Positions 44,986-56,244 of a stretch of DNA of 64,000 nt are shown here, piece by piece. Below the pieces are notes generated by a model. It saw only the letters and a program-made list of their open reading frames with translations. It did not search any database and was not told where the DNA came from. Position 1 is the stretch's first letter; every line of letters starts with the position of its first letter. A program made the position numbers and the translations under genes. The stretch is from the NCBI GenBank assembly GCA_050084515.1, contig CM114271.1, positions 54,126,001-54,190,000 of the forward strand. The letters run 5' to 3'. Source of the stretch: Blasia pusilla. Its lineage: Eukaryota; Marchantiophyta; Marchantiopsida; Blasiales.

Positions 44986-45231
44986 AAAAACAATATTAAA
45001 AAAAATCAAGTCAAAAAAATTAAATTAAAAAAAAAACCAATAAAGAGAAAGAAATTAATGAGTGAATGAAACGTACATTGGAGACGATGTAGAGTCTATT
45101 AAAGCATGAAGATTTCGATTGGAAGGTGTTGCTACCAACATGAACAAAGAATAAAAAAAGTCATAATACGAAAAAAATTTATAAATATTATTATAATAAA
45201 AAGTAGAAATGTTATACATAAATAAATACCT

Positions 45232-45420
45232 TCTAGTATTTGCGTCTGGTGGGTCATCGATGATGGGTGGTTGTAATTCTTCCATCAATGGAATATTCAC
45301 AACAGCTTCAATAGATCTCAATTCAACTAATTTAGCATGTCTTCGCTTTTGTCCTTGAGCTCTCACAATTTGATGTATATCACGTAATCGTTTCGGGTTT
45401 GATGGATTTGGAAGTCTACA
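45232..45420 (-). repeat. Duplicated Helitron exon module, copy 3
   Basis: Encodes LPNPSNPKRLRDIHQIVRA followed by QGQKRRHAKL and ends in DANTR at a probable splice site. The conserved ends of copies 2 and 3 indicate duplication of a whole exon with flanking intron. Confidence 0.75.
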
Positions 45421-45513
45421 TCACAAACATGAAAGATATTAAAGTCACACAACAAATCTAGAGTGTGCACATAAGGTTACGAAATCATTCTATAATCATA
45501 ATGCTAAGTATCC

Positions 45514-45771
45514 TTACATTGGAGATGACAAAGTCGTTGAATGAGTTACAAATCGCATATCATGAAGCGCCCTTCTGTTTCTTTGAGAAGTAATCCTTCT
45601 AACCTTCTTATATGCAAGCTTCTCTGTTTCCTCCGAAATCCGTATAGAAGATGGAGCACTACATGAAATGTGGTGATCATGTTCCACATTAGGTAAAGAG
45701 ACTACATTGGTGATGTATGCGAATGGTCTTTTTTCATTTCGCCTCGATGGTTCCTCTTGAGATTCATGCAT
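45514..45771 (-). pseudogene. Helitron upstream exon (85 codons open)
   Basis: Open frame beginning MHESQEEPSRRNEKR with a basic stretch (KKVRRITSQRNRRALHDM). It resembles the basic end of the duplicated modules only loosely. Likely another exon of the Helitron N-terminal region. Confidence 0.4.
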
Positions 45772-46123
45772 CTTGTGATAATATCAACCATCCGACCAAA
45801 ATATATATTGTCAATATATAAAAAAATAATAGAAAAAAGAGAAAAATTTGTACAAAAAACTTATACTTAAGATTTGGTATGTGAATATTATAATCTATAT
45901 TAAAAAATAAATTTACACATAACTGAAGTTTTTATAAAAATCTGAAATAGGAAAATCATTCTAACGGGCAATGAGACTCCGCCGTACTCATCTCACTTGA
46001 GTCCTCAGAGAAAATTGAATGACAATCACTAATTTCCCATGATCCCGACCAGAAGTAACAATCACGTACAAAAGAATGGCTAGATGCTATAGGGTCGATG
46101 AAGGGATGCAATCATGTGTGGAA

Positions 46124-46531
46124 TCAGATCTCCTTCTCCCTCCGACCTCCAACTACTTCTTGTGAAATAGAATGATGATTCACCCCAGGTGTGGTTAAAA
46201 TCCTAGATGCACTCTCATCATAACTACAACTCTGACCATTTCTCAAAGGGCTTATGCTAACATTAGGACCATTAATCCCATTTTCGCAAATTGGAAATGG
46301 TACATAGCTAGGACTTAAAGCCTTATCCATATTTTCAAAAATCGGCGATGGAACATAGCCATGACTTGAAGCATAATTCCTATTTTCAACGATCGGCGAG
46401 GGGACATACTCCGGACTTGCTATTTGTATCACCTCTATGACGTCAACATCTATAGGTGTATAATCCCTTTCTTGTTCATCAAGAGGAACGTAGAACTCAC
46501 CATTGCTATAGCGTAATTCGTCAACACTCAT
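46124..46531 (-). CDS. Acidic repeat-containing ORF upstream of the Helitron
   Basis: A 135-codon open frame with no recognised family. It contains three tandem units of the type SPEYVPSPIVEN, HGYVPSPIFEN and PSYVPFPICEN (about 15 residues each). Probably a 5' exon of the Helitron, or a captured host fragment; it could also be non-coding. Confidence 0.4.
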   Translation of the reverse strand: MSVDELRYSNGEFYVPLDEQERDYTPIDVDVIEVIQIASPEYVPSPIVENRNYASSHGYVPSPIFENMDKALSPSYVPFPICENGINGPNVSISPLRNGQSCSYDESASRILTTPGVNHHSISQEVVGGRREKEI

Positions 46532-46807
46532 TTATAAAGTATCCTGCATTATCCACACAATTATTAAAATAAAAGAAATATATCAAAATAATGAAAGAAA
46601 TACCCAATAGAAAAGGATACTAAATCTCCACACCTGAATATTAGAACACAAGCAGAGAAAGCTTACTTTTTTGAGTAACACCACTCCCAAAGAAATGAAA
46701 CTTGATCGTTTGCTCAACTCAACAATCTCAAACAGACATATCCGAGAACAAAACCAACATGGATTTGATGATTAATTGGATATACACGATAGATAGTACT
46801 CTCTAGG

Positions 46808-47227
46808 CTACTTATCTCCAATATCTCGACTATCTGCACTTATGTCTAAATCCCCATAATCCATACACCTATATTCGAGGTCGAACTCATCACCAACATA
46901 CCATCCCTCAGAATCATAGAGGGAAGTGGAGGAATATTCTCCATCCTCAAGATCGGGACAAATATCTACAAAGTATCTCTCATTACTATTGAGAGTAATC
47001 ACAATTTGCTCGCCTATTGAGACTTCTCTAACCTCCTCAGTCTCATTGAAACCATTTGAAATAGGAGCAAAAAATGTAGGGTCCACATCAAACAATCTTC
47101 GTTTTCGTTCAGAGCGAGATAATGAAAATCTATGTTCATCTCTCTCTACCAAATATTCAGGACTCCTATTTATTACAATTTCTTCCACAATTATAGGCCT
47201 CTTGTATCTTGATGAGAGAGTTGACAT
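46808..47227 (-). CDS. Acidic 139-codon ORF at the 5' end of the Helitron
   Basis: Open frame starting MSTLSSRYKRPIIVEE and ending DISADSRDIGDK. It has a basic patch (SRSERKRRLFD) followed by a strongly acidic C-terminal half. No family recognised. Its orientation, position and AT-rich surroundings suggest the first exon of the Helitron transcript. Confidence 0.4.
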   Translation of the reverse strand: MSTLSSRYKRPIIVEEIVINRSPEYLVERDEHRFSLSRSERKRRLFDVDPTFFAPISNGFNETEEVREVSIGEQIVITLNSNERYFVDICPDLEDGEYSSTSLYDSEGWYVGDEFDLEYRCMDYGDLDISADSRDIGDK

Positions 47228-47589
47228 GGCGTAAGCTAGTTAGCCTCACTCCGCATATACAATATTATTCACTGCAAATTAAAAAAGAGCATATTAAAAT
47301 TTCAATATAATTAGATAATTCCAGTAAAAAAAGAGAGGGACCACCAAGAGCAGATTTCAAGTAAGAAAAATGTAACTATAATTTCATAACGCTCACCTAA
47401 AAAAAAAGGTTATGATATTTGTAAGAGAAAAAGATTTAGGCACGGAAATTTTTTTTTTTCATAAATAACATTTGAAAGCCCCCTGTCCCCAGACATCTAG
47501 TAGGCTTACGTCAGTAAGGTCGGGTCATTGGCTTCGGATCAGGTGGGCGGGGATCAAATCTCGCTGTTGACGCAATTGTGGAAGCGGCT

Positions 47590-47833
47590 CTCCCAGTCGG
47601 ACTCTGGTGAAGCCCACATGCGGCTACCTCGGGCAGGCCATGGTCCATGGTACGTTTATGCAGATATTTCGAGAGAGGAAAGAGGCGCGACAGGCAAAAG
47701 AAACGCGAGCACTCCCAGTCGGACTCTGGTGAAGCCCACATGCGGCTGCCTCGGGCAGGCCATGGCCCATGGTACGTTTATGCAGATATTTCGAGAGAGG
47801 AAAGAGGCGGGACAGGCAAAAGAAACGCGAGCA
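47590..47833. repeat. 122-bp tandem duplication
   Basis: 47,590-47,711 and 47,712-47,833 are almost identical (CTCCCAGTCGGACTCTGG... to ...AGAAACGCGAGC), with only a few substitutions. The second copy runs directly into the FAD-oxidase-like fragment. Confidence 0.95.
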
Positions 47834-48030
47834 CCTTTTACGGGGATTTGTTTAAGGGCTCCGGGTTCTCAGAAGCGGGTATCGGCGCGTACATAGCCGC
47901 AATGAAGAAGGGACCCAGCATCCAGGCCTACTTCATCTTCGATCTGTTCGGGGGATCTCAGTCTGTCATCAACAGCATTTCGTCCTCTGCGAGCTCGTGG
48001 GTTCACCGCGATTCGCTGTTCAGCATTCAG
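47833..48030 (+). pseudogene. Fragment of a berberine-bridge-like FAD-linked oxidase
   Basis: The frame reads TFYGDLFKGSGFSEAGI, then MKKGPSIQAYFIFDLFGG, then WVHRDSLFSIQ, which resembles the substrate-side region of BBE-like (reticuline-oxidase type) flavoproteins. Only about 66 codons are recognisable. No FAD-binding PP-loop or C-terminal NYxN motif lies nearby, so it is a truncated gene fragment. Confidence 0.6.
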
Positions 48031-48039
48031 ATGTTTCAG

Positions 48040-51000
48040 ATGTTGACTTCGCATAGTTCAAAATTTAGCTGACTGAAAATGTGTCTGGTTTTGCTTGATA
48101 TCAGGGCTGACTGAAAAGACGGTATGATACCAGAGCGACTTCCAGATCCAAAAGTCTTTGCCATGCTCCTCACTTAAAGGTAGCGATTCTAGTAAAGAAG
48201 GGCACGGTGTGAAGAAGGCAGCCGGCAAGAAGCCTAGGATCGTGTGTGGAAACAAGGATGAGAATGCTCAGACAGACAAGGAAAAACGTAAGGACGACGT
48301 TGGATCCATCTACAAGCACAGTTGCAAGCATCATGTGCCTCATGCCACACTATCAGGAAGAATTAGAAAGTGGGTGTGATGGGAAATGCGTCTTGCCAAG
48401 TGAAGCTCCCGAGATCCCGGGATAGTCATCTGGGTGCAAGTGGAGAGCCACTTTTGCCACTCAAATTGCCATACCTTTCAAGGGTATGCCCTGGAAATTC
48501 CACCAAACGCCCTGGCCCCTCAGACGATGGGCGGTGCAGGGATTTTCCGATACGCAACAGTAGGAAGCTTCGCATCTGTTGGTGGTGGCAAATGAGGAAG
48601 GTAAAAGAAAAATCAAAAGTTTGTTTGATATCCAAATCTCGATGACAAGTACCCTTTGAAAAGGTGAACACGCCAACTTCAGAGGTCTGGAATTCGGAAC
48701 CTCAGATGAATTGTAACCAACGTTTCCCAAATCCAACAAGAATGTAATTAGTGTCGTCCATGGTATGCTAGCTCAGTCTCGTAATCGTTTGTTTCCACAT
48801 AATAGCATGCTGACGAGGCCAAGTTAACTGAGCAGTGAGCATGGAATTGGAAAAAGATCTCCACACCTTCTCGCTGTCGTGTTCGAGTCTACATCGAGGT
48901 ACGGAATAAACAGAGCGTAAGGTCGCAGGTGCATCGCGCGAGCTCTAGTACCACTCTTAATTCTGCGCGAATGATCACTCATTTTGACCGACGGGGGCCA
49001 TGGTATGACGAGGTTATGATGACCGTTTCTTGGGGTCGCTCAACCATTGACAGTTTCGCTTTCTCTTGGGGATTGATCCTTGGATTCTTGGAAGCGTCTT
49101 CACTCTTCAGGCGGAGAAATCGCGTTTAGAATCGGACCGCTCCCGTCCAAGCGATTTGTCAAGAACTGCCTCGGTCTGTTGTCTCTCCGATGGCAAGAAT
49201 TGTAAAGTCGCAATAGAAACAGCGCCTACGGCAAAAAGGAATATGAACATATACAAAAGTGGGAGAGCTGAATCGACCGGGCGTCGGATCCGAGACATCG
49301 TTCAATTGGTAAAAGGGTGGGATTGGTGGGTGCGGCCATTTGCCGAGAAATCTCTTCGCACCCCCGGTCCGAAGCTCATGAACGCATTCTCAAATCGACC
49401 CCTCCAAGACCAGCTAAGGTCGAGCGAGGAAGCAAGCTCACCTTAGGTTCCAACGGTGACCAAATCGGACCGGACACCGGAAGAATTACCATGTGCGGGA
49501 CTGCAAGGTCTTCTTTGATGAGGCGATGAGCTCTTGGGTAGTCGCAGGGCGTTTAGGGAGAAAGAAAGAGGAGATGAAATGGAGAATGACGAGGAGGAGA
49601 GATGGTGAAAAGAGGGCATGGGAACAGCCACACGGAGAGATGTGAAGATGCTCGTGGACGTTGAGCTCACGGTCCTCATTCCAAATCTCTTGGAGTACTA
49701 TCCGAAAATCCTCATGCCAAATGCGGACACCGACCAGCCCATCCAACCGCTTTCCTTTTCTACCTCAGTAGACCACACAACACAATCTCTCTCTCTGGAT
49801 GCGATTGGTGCACTGCTCGCAATTCGCAAGTCTCTCGTGTGTGTGTTGTGCCCGTGGTACAACATCTGGGGACTGGTAGTTGTATGTGTGGGAGAGGTAA
49901 TGAACTGTTACCGAAGGATCAGAGAGACAGAATCAATTCTGGGCTAACTATCGAATCCAAGCACCTAGAGGCTCACCCAAGTCCAAGAACCTATGCATGG
50001 ACTGCAAAACCGTCCATAGCAAACATGCTCAAGCTGCATGCGTTCTAAAATAATCAAAGTACAACACAACATGAGTAAGGCAGCGAGTGGGGAGGCTTTA
50101 GATTGGGCTGTCACTGCCCTGGAGCCAGCCATAGTTGCCTGGAAGCCGACCTATCGCTCACAAACATAGCTAAACGGCCTGTTCCACTTCAATTTGTACA
50201 TCTTTGCACGAACTGAAAGCCGAACGATGGATGTGAAGCCATCTCCACCCAGCAACAGTTCATTCGGTAGCACTCGACCAAACGATTTTGGGAGAGGTGA
50301 TGCGCCCAAGCGAATGCTTGTACATCTACAAGTAAACCTGTCTTGCCGTGAGTTGCCGTGCGATGGCAGCGACTGCAGGTGGAATGGTAATGCCATAGGT
50401 TTCAGGCTGTATTCCTGTAGGGTAGCGTGTGCGGGGCCGGTCGAGTAGGCTGGCTTTGCCAAATTCATAAGAATGCGTCATACACAATAACAATTGCGTT
50501 GCTTCAAGTTTACTGGAGCAAGGTGAAATCTGTGACATGCCCTTTCGGCTCGCAAACGCAATTCCGATCCGGACTGGAGCTGTGCCATGCCCTTGCAACT
50601 CGTTCAGTGCACGAATCCAGAGCATTTCAACAGGATACAAATCAGAATACAAATCTAACCTTCGGACCAGAAACAAGGCTTTTGGATCTCACTTTCGAAT
50701 CGGATGGGAACATAAAGCTCACCTTCACATTGGAACACAAATTTCCCCTTTCGATCGGAACATGGCTTTTCGGATCTTGGGCTCTTCGTTCATACAACCA
50801 CACCTTCCTTCCACCCACGACTCCAACTTGCCCTTCGCTCCAACTTGCGCTCCAACTCCAACTTTCTCCCAGATCTCCTGTAACTTTCCACAATTATACA
50901 AAATTACTACAGTAACTATGGTACCAATTGTGCGGATGAGGGCCTCACAAGCCTAGAACCAGTACCATATGCACACTTGTGAGAGCCGAAGCCTCGGAAG

Positions 51001-51860
51001 ATTTTGTGTTGATGACCACCTCATAAGCCTCTAACCAATACCGTATGCACACTTGTGTAAATAGAAGCCGTGTAGCTCAGGTACCCCTCTTTCATAAGGT
51101 ATTAATGGTATAGATCTCCCCTCGTTCAAAAATAACGGGCTTCTCACCTCACTCAAGTAGATGGCCGTCTAAATAAAATTTCAGTCAAATCTTTTTAACT
51201 TTTTCTCACAAGAGGACATTTTAGACCACCACTTGTGGAGGAGCTTCACTTCTTTGGGAACGGGAGTTACCAAAAGAAGTAACCCCCCCCTTCCTCACAT
51301 TATAGTATAGATACCCTGGCCCCATGAATAATTTGACCATTCCATATAAATTTAAACAAACCTGATTTATCCCCCTTCACTTTTCCCACCAATATAACAC
51401 GCATTAATCAATTTTAACAAATAAGAAAATTTCCCCTTGTCATAAAATTTATTTAAAAAAAATGTTGAATATGAATCAAATGATAAAATTACAAACTTGT
51501 TATTTATTTATTTATCACATAAATTAACAATTATAAAATAAATATTGAAATTCGGGCGTGAGTCAGCAGCGCCCCAGCCCCACATTCTGACAAAGCGCGT
51601 CCCCGAATATGAGGTGAGCGCGTCCCCGCGTCACCTCTGAACTACTTTTGTCGTCATCGTCCGCAGTTCGGACCCGGTATTTGTTTGTCGTATCGGGTCC
51701 GCTGAAGCTTGACCCTTAAGTCTTCCACTGAACGCTCCAAGCTCTCGCGATACTACAACGCTACAGGGAGGATAAGCCCGATCAGGGCGACACGGGATCC
51801 CGTAGCGCCCGGTACAAGAACAAAATCGTAGTCCGCAGCAGAGCCAGCAGACCCGCGCTA
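48040..51860. other. Intergenic region without recognised genes
   Basis: Several overlapping open frames of 60-160 codons (for example near 48.2-48.6, 49.0-49.5 and 50.4-50.95 kb) have no recognisable family. A 76-bp-period direct repeat lies at 50,935-51,076, and the stretch 51.1-51.5 kb is very AT-rich. Confidence 0.4.
50935..51076. repeat. Diverged direct repeat, 76-bp period
   Basis: GATGAGGGCCTCACAAGCC... at 50,935 and GATGACCACCTCATAAGCC... at 51,011 share most of about 62 bases, including TATGCACACTTGTG. Confidence 0.8.
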
Positions 51861-51867
51861 GGGTTGC

Positions 51868-52018
51868 GGAACGGGGGAGGAAGGAGAGGAGTGGGGGAAG
51901 GGGACGAAGAAGTTGCGTGGGCCGAGAGGAGTGCAGAGCAGAGGAGAACAGAGAGGAAAGGAGAGGAGAGCAGAGAGAAAAGGAGAGGAGAGGGATAGGA
52001 GAGGGAGGGAGAGAGGGG
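51868..52018 (+). promoter_or_regulatory. Polypurine GA-rich tract upstream of ATE
   Basis: About 150 bases almost entirely A and G on the + strand (GGAGAGGAGAG-type words), ending about 210 bp before the ATE start codon. Long GA tracts of this kind are common in plant core promoters and 5' leaders. Confidence 0.5.
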
Positions 52019-52231
52019 ATTTGCTGGGGTTATTGAGGTCGGATCGGAGAGGCAGGAGTGCGATGACATGGCGAGGGATATGATGGGAAGATGAAGCTTG
52101 GGATCGTGGATTTTGGAGGTGATTAGGCGGGCCTGTGGGCGTTTGGGCCGTTGGACAGGGATTGATTTCTTGGAGCGGAGTTTTGCGTGATTTGACCCGA
52201 CCCTCACGGCGATGAATTGATGTGAGCGGTG

Positions 52232-55200
52232 ATGGCAGGGGTTGCAGATCAGTCGGTGGTGCACGAGGACAGTGTATCTACTTCAACGACCAAAACCTCT
52301 GCTAGCAGCAGCAGCAGCGGAGGAGGGAGAATGAACCGGTGGAATCGAGTCCGGCGTTGGCCGGAGAGCGTGGTGGAGGATCGGGGAACGTATAACAGTA
52401 GTTGTGGTTATTGCAAGTCGGAATCACAAAGTAGCCAAGCACATGGTATGTCTTCCTCACGATTTTGTCGCAATTCCTTCGGAGCTGTGTGCATGGGCAA
52501 TTTAATGCAGAGATGGCCAGGGATGCTCCAGTTTTGACGAAAAAATGTACGGAAAAATTTGGCAGTAATTTGACCACTTCCGGGAGTGAAGTAGGGTTTA
52601 GTCAATGGCATCGACGTTTGAGATAAGGGAGCCCTTTTGTGTCTAAATTGATATTCGGGAAATGCAGGAATGTTGAGTGGGCTAAGAAACGTTTCCAACT
52701 GTACAGAACTTGATCAAACGCCACTCTTTTGTGCAATTCTGGAATCGAGAGTGTGCTAAAGCAGCAGGATCTGAACGCTTTTGATCCTCAAAACTCAATG
52801 TCTTTGCTTGCTGTACATCTCTCACCGCATTCTGGCGTTCTCCATTCCGGGTCTTAGAGATTAAATGATCGAATGTCTCGCAACTGACCTGTCCATCACC
52901 AACCAATGATAAGAGCCATATCCTGAAAAATTGCCCTTCTCGTGGAGAAAATGTTGGTGGCTCTTTGTTCAAGGTCAGGAATTTTGGATATCCTATTATC
53001 ACGCCTTGGAGCAATGCTGGTATCCTAGAAGTCGTATATAGACTTTACCTCCGAAGGTTACCCTTCCCAGCCTCACGAAGTAGCACCCTGGTTTGGTGCA
53101 AGGAGAGAGATCTAGAGTGCACTGAAAAAAGGTTCTTCTTTCCCCTGTGGATTATACATGAATAACCTGAATGGATTGTGTTAGTGAAGAAAGATTGACA
53201 GAGATTTTGGATCTGAACGAAATGGAACTTCAATGGCTGATAACTCATGGTGGATTGGTTCAACATAAGAATGCCCTCTGACCTACATCACGGGAAGTTG
53301 TTGCTGGCTAGTCCTCACCTCTAGCTCTGTTTTAATTATTTAGAAGTATTCGTTAACACATTCAATTGACCTACTTCTTGTTTTGAATTCTCAGGGTTGT
53401 CGGCTCACAGACTGTCCGTGCAAGATTATCAAGGTAACTCACGATTAAAATTCTGATTGCCCTTGTTTTCTTCATGGCTCTCTGTTCGCTTTAGTGAGGC
53501 TCTATTGTTTCAGTTCTGAGGTCCATGAATCTCAATATTTGACATATCACAGTTAGTGCGGTTTTCTGTACAGTACGCCTGAAGAGTCTATCATGTGTAT
53601 GTAGGGATGACTCACTTTAAATGATGCATTCTGAATGTGTGGAGCTGTACATGTAGTCATTGTCGTTTGGAAGACCCATAATGAAAAATAGAACTGTTTC
53701 CTTCAGCAATGTAGAAAGTCTTAAGTAGGAATGATAGTGGCTAATGGCTGCTTTGTCCAGTTGGTAGTGTAGGAATCTTATGGTTCTAGCTATATGATCA
53801 AAGTGCTGCAATGAATTCTTCTTGTCTGATTGCTAAGTTTTACTTTCTGTTTTAGACTTGCTGGACCGAGGATGGCGGCGATCAGGGACGTTCTTGTACA
53901 AACCGTGTATGAAAGAGACCTGCTGCCCACCATACACAATCCGGCTCAACGCAGAATCTTTTGTTGCATCTAAAGATCAGACACGTGTGTGGCGGCGCAT
54001 GGAAAGGTGCTTCCTGTTGAAATAGTGTTGTACATTGAGGATTTCCTGAGCATTATGTCAAAGTTCTGTGAGGTCAACTGGAGCATCTAGTCATATTCCA
54101 CATTCCTCCCAGATGGCAATGGGATGATGTGAGTTGTTTTTGATTTCAGATATCTGGCTGGAACCTACAATGGACCTCAAACTGTGGGGGAGCTTCATGA
54201 AGAGAAAGATAATATCTGTGACAGGGATGAGGGAGTTCCAAGTGATACTATTATGGCATCAGTATCAAACAGGAATTGTTCTATCAGTAAAGGGTCACCT
54301 GTTGAAGGACATGAAACAACCAAGAGAAATGCAGCAGAGTCAATTGTCCATGACGAGGATGCAGTCACAGGAACTCTTAAATTTGCTATTGAATCAGCGT
54401 TGACTAAATCTGCAGAATCTGGTCTGCTGACTTATTACTCTGATCTTCTGGAGGTGTCAGTAAAACGTATACCCCCAAAACTGAAAGGCAAGTTGAAGGG
54501 CATGGAGGGAGAGGCAGATTATACAAGCAATGTTGGATTTGCACTTGCAGCTAGCTTGAGAAGAAAACAGAAGACTGATGTTCAGGTCATAGAAAACTCA
54601 ATGGTGCAGCAGGGTGCCTTCCTAGAGTCAAAGCCACATGACATTGCTGAAACTTTAGCGAAAATTTTGTCAGAGATGGCCATTCCGGGTGTAGTGTCTG
54701 CCAAGGCATGCAAAGGTCATCTTAATTTTTTGATGGCGGATGTGTACATGTCCCCTCAGCAGCTCCTCACCCAAGAGGGTCAAGCAAGCAAGGTTAATGC
54801 TGGGAAGAGTGGGGAAATTGGCACCAAGGAGGAACCTGCACAATTGGGGAACAGCACAGGGCTGGGTGTTGGTCGCCATTTAGAGATACGCATGAATAAA
54901 TCCTGTTTCGATGCAGCAGAATTTGCGCTTTACAAAAAATACCAAATGGTAGTGCACAATGATCAGCCAGAGAATGTGAGAGAAGGTTCTTATCGGAGGT
55001 TCTTAGTGGAAACCCCGCTAAATTTTGTAGAGTCCACCAATAATGGGACAACTCCTCCTTGTGGGTTTGGTTCGTTTCATCAACAATATCTGATAGATGG
55101 GAGGCTAGTTGCAGTTGGGGTCGTAGATATTCTGCCCAAATGTTTATCAAGTAAGTATTTATTTTGGGATCCAGATTTTGCATTTCTAGCCCTGGGTAAA

Positions 55201-56244
55201 TACTCAGCATTGCAAGAAATAAAGTGGGTTCAGCAAATGCAACAGTTCTATCCGTCATTGGAGTATTACTATATGGGATTTTATATACATTCTTGTCCCA
55301 AGATGCGGTATAAGGCTGCTTATTATCCATCAGAGCTACTCTGTCCAGAGCGTTACAGGTGCCTGCGCTTCTCATCCACCCCGCTTTTAAAAGTTGAATA
55401 TCTGTGAAATGTCGGGACATCATTCAGTCCATCTGAGAGCGTGTTCAGAGTTTATGCTCAAGAGAAGAGGAGAATTCCATCACTGACAAGGTGGTCAATT
55501 TCTATGCAGATGGGTGGCTTATGAGCAAGCTTGCTCAATATTGGAAGTGAAATCTTATGCCTGCCTGTCAGACATTGACACCACTACTCGAATGAAATCT
55601 GTGCCCTCAAGTGGAGCAAGGGAGCAGGAAGCAGTGACAGCCTTGAGTGGCAATGGGAACAAGATCCATTTACAGGACAGGGATGTCTGTGAAGTTGAAT
55701 TTATATCCGTTGAAGATGGGGTGGCCTGTACTGAGGGAGAGTCTGCAGAAATTGTGAAGGATACTTCAGGAAAAGTGGATGATGTATTACTATGTCTTCA
55801 CGGGACTTTCATGCCTTTTAAGGTGTGCATGTTCTATGCTTCCTTATCAAAATGCTTGGAATTCTTACACACAGTTATAAATACTTCAGGAAACAGAATG
55901 CCATCAAACCTCTGATGATATGGTTCCCATTTCGCATGCTTGTTTGCTCTTGAAAATTTTGGGTTCTAGAAGTCCATATTCACCTTCTGGGATGCCATAT
56001 TAACTACCGTTGCTCACCTTTCTGAGAAAAATATGATCATTTTGAGGTTACTGTCGGAGTGTGCTGCACTGAAGTAAAATTCACGTCTGATATCCAGTTT
56101 GTTGGTGGTTTGGTGTTTCAGCATTTGAAATTGCTTGGGCCATTACTACAGCAGCAATTGTTTCGCATTGAACAGAAGCTGCTCCAGTATGTGGAAGATG
56201 TGGGTCCTCAGTTAACTACTCGGATGGCATTTGTTATGCAGTAG
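52232..56244 (+). CDS. ATE: Arginyl-tRNA--protein transferase (ATE, N-degron pathway)
   Basis: Transfers arginine from Arg-tRNA to proteins with N-terminal Asp, Glu or oxidised Cys, marking them for N-degron turnover. Exons 52232-52445, 53395-53433, 53856-54006, 54150-55358, 55510-55822 and 56122-56244 total 2,049 nt (682 residues) with phases in register and GT..AG at each junction. The N-terminal ATE domain has RWPESVVEDRG, SSCGYC (exon 1) and YLYKP-like FLYKPCMKETCC (exon 3); CxxC plus CC are the metal/Fe-S ligands of the family. The C-terminal ATE domain in exon 4 has AEFALYKKYQM, GSFHQQYLIDGRLVAVGVVD, SSKYLFWDPDF, LGKYSALQEI and YYYMGFYIHSCPKMRYKA. Exon 5 starts RWVAYEQA, and the last exon ends with LLQYVEDVGPQLTTRM. 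Length and architecture match plant ATE proteins, so the gene looks intact. Confidence 0.96.

Larger units (their letters stand above)
37930..47230 (-). mobile_element. Helitron (rolling-circle transposon), decayed and interrupted
   Basis: On the minus strand, 5' to 3': acidic N-terminal exons (47.2-45.2 kb), a zinc-finger Helitron N-domain (44.5-43.6 kb), a Rep domain with HUH motif (43.6-42.0 kb), an about 0.96-kb foreign insertion (41.99-41.03 kb), the region joining Rep to helicase (41.0-39.8 kb) and a PIF1-type helicase (39.83-37.95 kb). AT-rich introns and frameshifts break the frames. A terminal CTRR with a preceding hairpin and a 5' TC could not be assigned with confidence, so the borders are approximate. 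Confidence 0.9.

Noticed and set aside
54794-55423. 209-codon minus-strand ORF
   Set aside because: Antisense shadow of ATE exon 4, whose + strand frame is clearly conserved.
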